This document shows, piece by piece, positions 46,301 through 52,264 of a DNA stretch of 52,264 bases. The stretch comes from Temnopleurus reevesii (Eukaryota; Echinodermata; Echinoidea; Temnopleuroida; Temnopleuridae), in contig BQKZ01001435.1 in assembly GCA_036244855.1 (NCBI GenBank), positions 8,024 through 60,287 on the forward strand. Direction: 5' to 3'. Numbering within the stretch: position 1 is the first letter of the stretch; every line of letters starts with the position of its first letter. Below the pieces are notes generated by a model. The model was not told where the DNA came from and searched no databases. It saw only the letters and a program-made list of their open reading frames with translations. A program made the translations under genes and the position numbers.

Positions 46301-46605
46301 TATGCTAATAAATCATTTTAAAAACTGTTAAAAACAACCAACATAATAAATAAATAAATAAATAATAATAATAATGATAAAATAATCATTTAGGTGATTT
46401 ACGGTGGTGTATTTAAAGAATAAAAATTTACCTCTTCCAGTTGAAGTTTCTGAGCAATAGTATCCAGACAGTCCTGTCCCAAACTCTCAGGCGTTAGCGT
46501 AATTTCCAAAACTGCACTGTCCAGCAGCTGAATCCGAGCAACAAATGAATTTTTACCAGACACATTGTATCTCCGAGTTTTCTTCAGTCGCAGCCCAAAC
46601 GGCAT
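20908..46605 (-). CDS. PTPN14/21: FERM-domain protein tyrosine phosphatase, PTPN14/PTPN21 (Pez) family, complete coding region
   Basis: Join of complements 46432-46605, 42841-43010, 39849-39946, 39054-39127, 35238-35396, 32829-32917, 30578-30748, 28936-29093, 26369-28485, 25210-25359, 24480-24677, 23004-23081, 22445-22604, 21572-21729 and 20908-21036. Total is 4083 nt, all phases consistent, 1360 codons plus stop counting one in-frame TGA in exon 6. FERM spans about residues 20-330 and a disordered linker about 340-1060, with PPPPY at 616-620 (a WW-domain ligand; PTPN14 binds YAP through such motifs). The PTP domain follows to the end, with [10 protein letters not shown] (Cys about 1294, Arg about 1300) and [10 protein letters not shown]. 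The general-acid position reads WPN, not WPD. The end NTRLI matches the family. Vertebrate members act at cell junctions and in Hippo signalling; activity here is doubtful because of WPN. Confidence 0.95.
21572..21729 (-). CDS. PTPN14/21: PTPN14/21 exon 14 (catalytic P-loop)
   Basis: Acceptor tgttgttttcag, donor gtagga, phase 1-0. Encodes [40 protein letters not shown]. The HCx5R signature is complete, so phosphotyrosine binding should be kept even if catalysis is weak. Confidence 0.95.
22130..22440. repeat. (ATC)n trinucleotide repeat abutting a donor site
   Basis: Over 300 bases of cat/atc/cac triplets (GAT/ATG on the transcribed strand) start a few bases into the intron after exon 13. Reading through the donor would give a long Asp-rich then Met-rich tail. 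Confidence 0.92.
22445..22604 (-). CDS. PTPN14/21: PTPN14/21 exon 13 (WPD-loop exon, WPN)
   Basis: Acceptor catcatttacag, donor gtaaga, phase 0-1. Encodes [20 protein letters not shown], then [13 protein letters not shown]. The catalytic general acid of classical PTPs is the Asp of WPD; here the codon at 22479-22481 is AAC (Asn). Confidence 0.94.
23004..23081 (-). CDS. PTPN14/21: PTPN14/21 exon 12
   Basis: Acceptor cttttttttag, donor gtaagt, 26 codons, phase 0-0 ([20 protein letters not shown]). The C..YWP motif is the standard PTP strand after the TKLxE(D) turn. Confidence 0.93.
23423..23560 (-). pseudogene. Tandem copy A of exon 11 3' half (most diverged)
   Basis: Frame ...[20 protein letters not shown]...[13 protein letters not shown], donor gtaatg. 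The segment before YMLHY no longer matches the PIAGE block. Shares DWCR with B1, suggesting B1 and A are neighbours in origin. Confidence 0.78.
23624..23774 (-). pseudogene. Tandem copy B1 of exon 11 3' half
   Basis: B2-like ([12 protein letters not shown]) with Trp to Cys (DWCRMVWE). Donor gtaatt intact. The gattgag acceptor candidate is out of phase here because the following A/T run is one base shorter than in B2. Confidence 0.8.
23837..23990 (-). pseudogene. Tandem copy C1 of exon 11 3' half
   Basis: Same type as C2 ([12 protein letters not shown]... TKLV) with Gln to Arg in NGTRVIA. Donor gtaatt intact; no in-phase acceptor seen. Confidence 0.8.
24053..24205 (-). pseudogene. Tandem copy B2 of exon 11 3' half (best conserved)
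   Basis: Encodes [20 protein letters not shown]...[14 protein letters not shown], identical in protein to exon 11 from IAGE onward, with about nine synonymous DNA differences. Donor gtaatt is intact. A gattgag acceptor would enter in phase 0 ([11 protein letters not shown]...), but it follows a poly-G tract with no pyrimidine tract, leaving a 46-nt intron after C2. Confidence 0.8.
24267..24421 (-). pseudogene. Tandem copy C2 of exon 11 3' half
   Basis: Open frame [20 protein letters not shown]...[14 protein letters not shown] ending at a gtaatt donor. It lacks the DCRVEL...GGY part of the exon. Candidate AGs upstream (ggaacag, gtttag) give the wrong phase after exon 10, and a TGA lies upstream in frame. 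Likely an unused copy, though the frame is intact. Confidence 0.8.
24480..24677 (-). CDS. PTPN14/21: PTPN14/21 exon 11 (PTP domain core, full-length member of the exon array)
   Basis: Acceptor tttgattgacag, donor gtaatt, 66 codons, phase 0-0. Encodes [20 protein letters not shown], then [20 protein letters not shown] and [20 protein letters not shown]. It holds GYINAS and the YIAxQxP and WRMVWE motifs of the PTP fold. Ser replaces Gly in the usual QGP. Five shorter copies of its 3' half follow downstream. Confidence 0.95.
25210..25359 (-). CDS. PTPN14/21: PTPN14/21 exon 10 (start of PTP domain)
   Basis: Acceptor ttctcccacag, donor gtaata, 50 codons, phase 0-0. Contains [15 protein letters not shown], the pTyr-recognition entry (NR-F/Y-xDV.PYD type) of classical PTPs; Phe stands where PTP1B has Tyr, as in other family members I recall. 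Confidence 0.93.
25360..26368 (-). other. Intron between exons 9 and 10
   Basis: AT-rich, no coding signal. At about 25943-25970 it holds a copy of the exon 9 end (atgctcttatccttgcat) in which the donor GT has become AT. Confidence 0.6.
26369..28485 (-). CDS. PTPN14/21: PTPN14/21 exon 9 (long disordered linker with PPPPY)
   Basis: A single 2117-nt exon, phase 1-0, acceptor tttacacacag, donor gtaaga. Encodes about 705 residues rich in Pro, Ser, Gln, Asn and His, without folded domains. [18 protein letters not shown] holds a PPxY motif (Tyr codon at 27719-27721), and [17 protein letters not shown] follows, a Ser-Pro motif segment recalled from vertebrate PTPN14/21. Near the C-terminal end an [15 protein letters not shown] tract and [12 protein letters not shown] occur. 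Ends KHPRDAR before the catalytic domain. Confidence 0.93.
28936..29093 (-). CDS. PTPN14/21: PTPN14/21 exon 8 (post-FERM)
   Basis: Acceptor ttttattag, donor gtgaga, phase 2-1. Encodes [20 protein letters not shown] and [16 protein letters not shown]. No recognised fold beyond the FERM end; links to the disordered middle region. Confidence 0.85.
29094..30577 (-). other. Intron between exons 7 and 8
   Basis: Contains an AT-rich imperfect (TTTATTCA)n tract at about 29262-29395. Otherwise I see nothing coding. Confidence 0.65.
30578..30748 (-). CDS. PTPN14/21: PTPN14/21 exon 7 (FERM F3 C-lobe)
   Basis: Acceptor attttccag, donor gtgagt, phase 2-2. Encodes [16 protein letters not shown], then [26 protein letters not shown]: the final F3 strand and helix of the FERM domain (METAKYV-type). 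Longer frames on either strand here are shadows. Confidence 0.92.
32829..32917 (-). CDS. PTPN14/21: PTPN14/21 exon 6 (FERM F3), carries an in-frame TGA
   Basis: Acceptor tatgtttcag, donor gtgagt, phase 0-2. Encodes [20 protein letters not shown], then LN, a TGA codon (32849-32851), and QETVHFE continuing into W of exon 7. Both flanks of the stop align with FERM F3 in the same frame, and the stop falls where other members have Gly (KHxNG), so GGA-to-TGA is the simplest change. It may be a sequencing error, a null allele or a real mutation. Confidence 0.88.
34543..34660. repeat. Inverted repeat with ~35-bp imperfect arms
   Basis: Left arm agaaagatcttgcgtgatct...cacaatgat pairs with right arm atcattgtgtgaaatctcgc...atctttcc. 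The loop is about 45 bases. It could be the core of a MITE or a transcript hairpin. Confidence 0.55.
35238..35396 (-). CDS. PTPN14/21: PTPN14/21 exon 5 (FERM F2/F3)
   Basis: Acceptor tgtttacag, donor gtaagc, 53 codons, phase 0-0. Contains H-x-x-x-x-G-L (HQAKVGL), [19 protein letters not shown], the usual bridge from F2 to F3. Confidence 0.92.
39054..39127 (-). CDS. PTPN14/21: PTPN14/21 exon 4 (FERM F2)
   Basis: Acceptor catgacag, donor gtgagt, phase 1-0, 24 full codons ([20 protein letters not shown]). Continues the FERM F2 helices. The junction with exon 3 restores Ala, giving ALQAEIGNFD. Confidence 0.9.
39849..39946 (-). CDS. PTPN14/21: PTPN14/21 exon 3 (FERM F2)
   Basis: Acceptor ctgttctcag, donor gtttgt (weaker than its neighbours), phase 2-1, encoding [20 protein letters not shown] and [12 protein letters not shown]. 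The FYLQ-K-D-I-EG pattern is standard for the FERM F2 lobe. Confidence 0.9.
39947..42840 (-). other. Intron between exons 2 and 3
   Basis: AT-rich, dense in TACATGTA and GTACATGTAC. At 40540-40602 it holds the dispersed motif atttatatagcacttaattt...ggttcaaagcgctttacaa, which I recall from repeats in marine invertebrates. No coding signal. Confidence 0.5.
40540..40602. repeat. Dispersed-repeat fragment with AAAGCGCTTTACAA core
   Basis: The segment atttatatagcacttaattt followed by ggttcaaagcgctttacaat resembles a widespread interspersed repeat of invertebrate genomes (recalled). Only one copy is visible here. Confidence 0.35.
42841..43010 (-). CDS. PTPN14/21: PTPN14/21 exon 2 (FERM F1/F2), copy 1
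   Basis: Acceptor cttgtgtag, donor gtaagg, phase 0-2. Encodes [20 protein letters not shown] and continues through [10 protein letters not shown], classic FERM F1. An identical exon is present at 44398-44567 inside a duplicated segment. Confidence 0.92.
44398..44567 (-). CDS. PTPN14/21: Second copy of PTPN14/21 exon 2 (probable allelic assembly duplicate)
   Basis: Identical in sequence to 42841-43010, with the same splice sites. Because the exon is 170 nt (phase 0-2), using both copies in one mRNA would shift the frame, so only one can be used. The surrounding 1556-bp duplication makes an assembly artefact most likely. Confidence 0.85.
45024..46431 (-). other. Rest of intron 1
   Basis: Poly-C runs at about 45208-45217 and 45252-45273 and AT-rich microsatellite (aaataaataaat) near 46345-46375. 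No gene seen. Confidence 0.6.
46432..46605 (-). CDS. PTPN14/21: PTPN14/21 exon 1 (start codon, FERM F1)
   Basis: ATG at 46605 begins [20 protein letters not shown], the typical Pez-family start. Donor gtaaat follows LQLEE. 58 codons, phase 0 at the end. The open frame extends a little upstream but MPFG is the family's start. Confidence 0.93.
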
Positions 46606-49600
46606 TTTGCTCAAAATGGGCTCCCAAATTTCTGGCTCACAAAAATTTAATGATCCTCCTCCTTTAATTCACTAACATCTATTGAGTGTAGCACATCATG
46701 AAGTTAAGTTGATGATTGCATGCCATGATGGTTGACCATTAAAGACTTCCTCATCAATTATCAGACACTCATCTTTCAGAGGCTCAGCTATGTGAGGTAT
46801 CCACTATATAAATTCCTGAATGCGGGTGATCGCCACAGATAAGGATCCTTTATCCTCCGGTTGTGTGTAAAATAACAACTAGCCAGAATCCTCTCCTTGT
46901 CCTATTCCTTGGAGTGCGTTTATCAGCTTGATGAGTCTGGCAACCTTTATCGGAATGATAAACAAACATGGTCATTATAAATACATTTAAGAAGAACATT
47001 TTAAAACAGACTTAGCTGTACCACATCTACATGTTTTACAGTAATCTTGTTTCAGGATACTGATTTCAACAGGAAACAAGATGATAAGACAAGATGCAAA
47101 ATATCACTTTTTGGCTGTTGGCATTTTTATTCTGGCAAACCAAAGTATGCACATTTACGTATCTCACTACTACTAGTCCATGCTATTCTCTTTCATGGAA
47201 CAAAACAAGTTCAACACTGCTATATACACAAGAAGATTGTTACAAACTTCAGTTTCATGATGCTATACAATACATGTATATCATGCAGGGTGGAATGGAC
47301 TGAAGCTATTCAAATTCCTTTCTAACTCGATCAAGGTCATCATGCATCCCATAGTTTATACTAGCATGCCTATAAACCACTTGCTGTGCCCAAAATGGGC
47401 ACTCTGCCAAAAACCATAGGATCAGAAGAAAATTGCCTTGAACTCTACTGACAGCACTACCCTTGAGATAAAAGATATACACCTTGTAATTTTGAAACAT
47501 GAAAAAATGATGTGTCTGCATTTTGCAACAGATATTACATGAAAATATTTTTCGCACTGAACGATAGTATACTCATGGACTCTGGTATGAGTCATTAAGG
47601 AAGACAAAATCTGATCATATTTTTTTTTTAACTTTGGCATACACTCACAATTTTTATTTGAAATAGTTGGTTGTTGCCACTTACATGTACATGTATTACT
47701 TGAACAATTTACAAATCCATCCCTCCAAACAATTGCAAAATCTAACAATAGCATTCCACACCACTATATCACAAAAATCAATACCAGCTGTATTGATCCT
47801 CTACCCCCTGATAAGCAAAGTGCATACAATGGATGTGTAAATTTAAATACCCAGAATATGCACGCAAATTACAAGGCTATACAATGTAGTGATAATTCCA
47901 ACCTTTAAATATAATACAAAGTAACAAAGTCATTATCACTGTAATTTAATTGCTTCTGAATCATCAACAAGTCTATGTAACTTGACTAAATTGTAAATTG
48001 TTTTGGGTTCATCTGTTTGTTTGTTTACTTTCTTTGTTTTAGTTTTGTAGTTGTTTTTGTTTATATGCGTCGTTGTATTGAGTTCTTTGCTTAATACTTT
48101 CTTTATAAGAAAAAAAACTGAAGAGCATCCACATCAAATGTTTTCAAATTCTCAAAATCAAGGAATCAAAATAATAAGGGCATTTGATATATACAGTATG
48201 TATACAGTACTGTACATGTTGCCATTTTTAGTAAATAATTCTTTTCAGTGTATAATGTGAAACTTACATGTGCATGTAGATAATTAATTTGTTATTGTCA
48301 TTCATATTTTTGGAACTACAAAATATTCAACATCAAAATAATATAGTACTTCTTTGCAAATCTATGTGTGCATTCTATTAAATGAGCAGTATTAGCAATG
48401 AATTTATCAACTTCAATGACAAAAAAAGTCATTTAATAATGATCACAAACAAGCCAATTGATTTTTTAGCAGTATTATTCAGCATAGCCGTTGAGAGAGT
48501 GGTACAAATACACTGAGCAAAGCATTGATGTCAGTATCAAATTCTGAGTTGAATCAAATTTATCATAATTGTTCACTAATGCGATTGGCCTAATCCAATT
48601 GCCTTGTGGAGCACCAAACTACTTCACAAACAGTTTTCAGGACTATATCATAAATCTAGACCTAGATATACATACATTAAGCTTTGCATTGTCCTTACAA
48701 GTGCAGCACCTAATATTTTACAAATATACAAATTAGGTTTTAATACCTAAATATAACCAAGGTACGGTATCCGTTCAAAACAACCCAAAGTCAACATGTT
48801 CCTAGCAAGCTACTACCAAAACATCCTACTGTCAGGTGCTTGCATTTCTCCCCTTTTCCTTTATTTTTATTATTCTCATAATGATTTTTCCCCCTTTCTA
48901 TCATTATTTAGTTATTTTATCCCCATGCCCCTTCCCAATACTATTTTGAAAGGTGTGTTTTTTCTTCAACATCATCAGTGTTTTCCGGGGGGGGGGGGGG
49001 GGGGGGGGGGGGCCTCCCTCCTATTAAACAGTGTGTGAAAAACTCTGTCAAGAGCTTTCTTGTTGATAATTAAATGGAATAATTCATTTTCTTTTTTTTT
49101 TCTTTTTTGGTAGGAATGGACAACAAACAAAGTTGAAGATTATCTAGAGTTAAAGAAAAAGTCTTGACCCTCTAAAATCTGAGGGCAGGGAAATGACTAG
49201 AACTTGGTGGAACACAAAAAGAAGGCCCCTACATTCCAAGTAAAAAATTTCAACCTTTTTAAGATTTATTAAAGATTTGATGTCTTAAAGATATGAAAAT
49301 AAGACACTTTGGTTTCACCAAGAGACCTTTTGGTACTAGAGTGTACCTAAAGATGTTTTCGAGTGGGAAAGTTTTGACTGGTAACAGTGGTAAGGGACAT
49401 CTGCCCACACTGTATCCATTTGTTTACAAACCAATGGATTTTTAACCAGATTCATTAGCCAGGCCGCAATAGCTGTATAGTGCTGTCATATTTATTTGTA
49501 AATCATATTAATCTTCAAAAAAACTATGAGATATTTAAAATTGGATATGACCATCGTGAAGAGGGACATTTATTGGCTCAAACTAGTAATTTTCATAAGG

Positions 49601-50430
49601 ATTGGGCAAGAAATAATGAAAATATTGCCCAAAATTGGCAGATTTGCCTATGTTTGCCGAAAAAACATGAGCGTTGCTGATCTTGATGCTTCCTATTTTC
49701 GGAAATTTATACAACTTGTAATTAAACAGTCATACCATTTAATTCCTTATTTTGTCATCAACTACTGTCTGTAAATCTTACACCTTTGATAGAAGTGAAT
49801 TTGCAATAAATCTAGCGCTTACCGTAGTCTACGAATTAAAAGGACACAGTTTCTTGACAATTCTCTCCATTTTCCTGTGTTGACCGAGGCAATTATTCTG
49901 TTCATCAAATATTTTTATTGTGACATCTCCATAATTCTTTTGTGATTTTATTGTACTTTTCAGAATACATATTTGAAGCCTAACATTACAATATCTATTT
50001 TTATTTCATGCCAACATGTTTGAAAATAAATGTGTATTTGATTCACGAGATTGTTGTAAATATTACAATCTGATGTTATAATTTAACAAAAAAACGATAC
50101 AAATTATGGCGCTAATGCACTTTTGTATCCAGCTTGCACTACCGCCCGTGTGCACACGAAGCGAAGGGACATTTAAAGAATGAGGCATCTCCATACTCAT
50201 GAGAATATGAACGAAAACGCCTAACTAAATTATTGTGACCCCAACAAGAAGTTAGACAGAGTCAGAGACTGTGAGAGATCTTTGGCTTTACCTTTGGGGG
50301 GATAAAATCTGAAATTTCAGAAATTACATTTCACAAAGATCTCTGTCTAAGTTTGGTGTCTGTGTTAGGTACGGTTTACGGGGTAGTGATCTACATCAAA
50401 CCTGTGCACCTGTGGCTGTGCAACATGCAA
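46606..50430. other. Upstream of PTPN14/21: 5' UTR and flank, no gene seen
   Basis: The leader sequence continues upstream of ATG 46605; its end and promoter cannot be placed. A 28-base poly-G run lies at about 48987-49012. Short open frames here lack splice or family support. Confidence 0.5.
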
Positions 50431-50706
50431 TGGGTGACTTCAAGTACGGTGTTCGGTGTTGTTGGTGACGGTGTTGGTGTTGAGAGGGCAAAACGGTCCA
50501 TTTTTTAGGCGTAAACCGAGCTCCAAGTACACCTGCGTTGGTCAGTTTACAGAACTGATACAGAAATGACCGGAAATACGTCAGAATCTTGCGAGGCCTA
50601 CCCCAAGGCCCAAACACCGACAGACTTCACGTTTGGTGTTGAGGCTGGTGTTGGTTTTGCTGCAACACCAACACCAGCGTTCAACACTGTATTTTGAAGT
50701 CACCCA
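50431..50706. mobile_element. MITE-like element with TGGGTGACTTCAA termini
   Basis: Left end tgggtgacttcaagtacgg is mirrored by the right end (ttttgaagtcaccca). Inside lie ggtgttggtgttg and its inverse caacaccaacacc. The 276-bp length, imperfect TIRs and no ORF fit a non-autonomous DNA transposon. Confidence 0.65.
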
Positions 50707-51056
50707 ATCTGTGTGGTAATGCGCCTGGTCGTCATGCGCGAAAACTGGCCTCCTTACCTCGCTAAACTCCGGGGTCGATTTAGTGCCCTACCGTACAATA
50801 ATTCAAGCACCCGTGCAAAAGTTTGGCAGACCACTTGCTCACAGAATCTGAAATTTACAACTCCATTACAGGTGTCCACTTACCTCTATATACAAATTTT
50901 TCTCGTAGACGTCTTCTCCATCCACTGAATATTTATTCTCTACAAGTTATTGATTAATAATCCAGAGTACGGTAATTATGTTTTTAACCTGAAAGTAGTC
51001 GACGGATTTTACCCGAGGTGACGACGCGGTTGGTTACCTGTCGACGCGATATCTGC

Positions 51057-51070
51057 TATCGATATCGATA
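51057..51070. promoter_or_regulatory. TATCGATATCGATA palindrome, possible regulatory site
   Basis: A perfect 14-bp palindrome with two overlapping TATCGATA motifs lies in a locally CpG-richer stretch (50990-51110), followed by tataaaa at 51105-51111 on the plus strand. TATCGATA is the DRE promoter motif in insects; its role here is unknown. Confidence 0.25.
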
Positions 51071-51111
51071 ACTTACGATACCGGAATGTGAGCTAGGCCG
51101 AGGCGTATAAA

Positions 51112-52264
51112 AACAGTGTTCTCTGAATTTTCCAAAATAGATGAAACATGAGTCATGTGTTCTTGTTACATAGTTTTATCTAAAATATTCTTGATAATGG
51201 GTATACTCAGTTTTACTTTCAATATAGTAGGCTGTTCAAATTTAGACTTCCTTCTTTTTTCTTTGTGAAATTTGAATAGGAGCCCACATCAAATGTGTAT
51301 CATTTTTTTAAGTCATGGGAACTACTGTATACTATATGTGTGAAATCAGTGCCACCTACATACACCCACCAAGGACTTGGAGACCGGGGGGGCGGCGCTC
51401 GACCAATTCCGAAATTTTGCGCAAAAAAAAGGAGCAAAAACAAACAAAAGCAAAACACATCACATCACCCGAGATTTTGCTCCACGGTTTTATACATTTT
51501 GACACACTTTTTACCTAAACTTTGGCTCCTGGAACACTAACCCCCCCCCCCCCCCCGTGCTTGGTACAGACACCCTCTACATAATGTGGAAACATATGGC
51601 AATATATAACACAAATCTAATCTTCCTTTCAGGCTCGGAGCGGCTATATACTTTCCTACTCTGAAAAGAATTAAGTTACATGTTAGAAACATATTTCGAG
51701 GAAATACGCACTTCAAATTGGTATGATATTGTTTCAAATTCCACAATATCCATTTCGACATAACACTTATAATAAATACAGCAATATAACAGACATAACA
51801 TTGCAATGAGGGACCTACTGAAAGGCATGTTTTTAAAATTCAAAACGAAAAGTGAGGTAGGCTACATGAAAGAAAATGAAAAATTTAGGGTGGAATCAAA
51901 TCTCTGCTCGTCCTTTCTTCATTTCTTTCTTTATTGTATATTCAAATCGTTATTTCTGAATATGACTTCGCTCACATGGGTTCTCTCCGTTTCTAAAAAT
52001 ACAAAATAGAAGTTTCCACTGTTTTCTCTCACTCTCATGATTCAGATTTTATGCACTTGCGTATAAATTCGAAAGGAAATTATTCACTGTATTAAATGAT
52101 GTTTGAATAATGGTAATTGTCTTTACTAATGTGTATTGCACTTATTTCCTATTTTTATACTGCATTGATTTGTATTTTGTTGGAAATGAAAGAGAGAGAG
52201 GGGGCGCTCTCAGTAAAAATGTGATAAAACAGAGAAATTCGGAAAAAGGGGTATAAAAATGAAG
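51112..52264. other. Right end of window, no gene seen
   Basis: AT-rich sequence with a poly-C run at 51541-51556. No open frame, splice pattern or RNA gene that I can support. Confidence 0.5.

Noticed and set aside
47047..47325. 92-residue frame upstream of the phosphatase
   Set aside because: No family resemblance, splice signals or codon bias.

Overview
This is eukaryotic, intron-rich DNA from an AT-rich genome. It carries two protein-coding genes arranged tail to tail, and there are no bacterial or organellar signals. Both proteins are metazoan families. The many poly-C/poly-G runs, the abundant TACATGTA octamer and the dispersed motif around 'aaagcgctttacaa' suggest a marine invertebrate deuterostome. 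An echinoderm such as a sea urchin is my best guess, but this is an inference from sequence style and not a proof.

Left gene (24-10881, + strand, 5' end outside the window): twelve exons, all with joined reading frame and GT/AG borders. They encode about 891 residues of almost continuous coiled coil ending in a TGA. The C-terminal exon (KELYVENSKL...LNILKK...PAAV) resembles the end of the ninein / ninein-like centrosomal proteins, so this is probably the 3' part of a NIN/NINL homologue. Its introns and 3' flank contain broken copies of its own exons: a decayed exon 7 copy at 4585-4680, a piece of the last exon at 8937-8995, and a degenerate array grown from the stop-codon region at 10831-11720. 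A TIR-bearing element pair lies in its largest intron. Two extra candidate exons were also seen (7198-7296, 8400-8429).

Middle (10882-20907): the 3' flanks of the two convergent genes. It holds the degenerate stop-codon array, a (GT)n tract, a tRNA-like SINE, a diverged tandem repeat running into an 841-base assembly gap, and a 450-base purine-rich tract that lies in the 3' UTR of the right gene.

Right gene (46605-20908, - strand): a complete 15-exon coding region, 4083 nt, whose phases all agree. It encodes a FERM-domain tyrosine phosphatase of the PTPN14/PTPN21 (Pez) family: N-terminal FERM, long disordered linker with a PPPPY motif, C-terminal PTP domain ending NTRLI. Three features stand out. 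(1) Six tandem copies of the PTP-domain exon 11 3' half lie at about 214-bp spacing; all keep open frames and GT donors, and at least one copy differs from the real exon by synonymous changes only over about 41 codons. (2) The WPD-loop aspartate is replaced by asparagine (WPN). (3) An in-frame TGA sits in a conserved FERM exon at the place of a conserved glycine. A 1556-bp near-identical duplication that includes exon 2 flanks a single N and is best read as two alleles placed side by side by the assembler.

Far right (46606-52264): upstream region of the phosphatase gene with no coding gene I can support. It holds a 276-bp TIR element and a TATCGATA-type palindrome.
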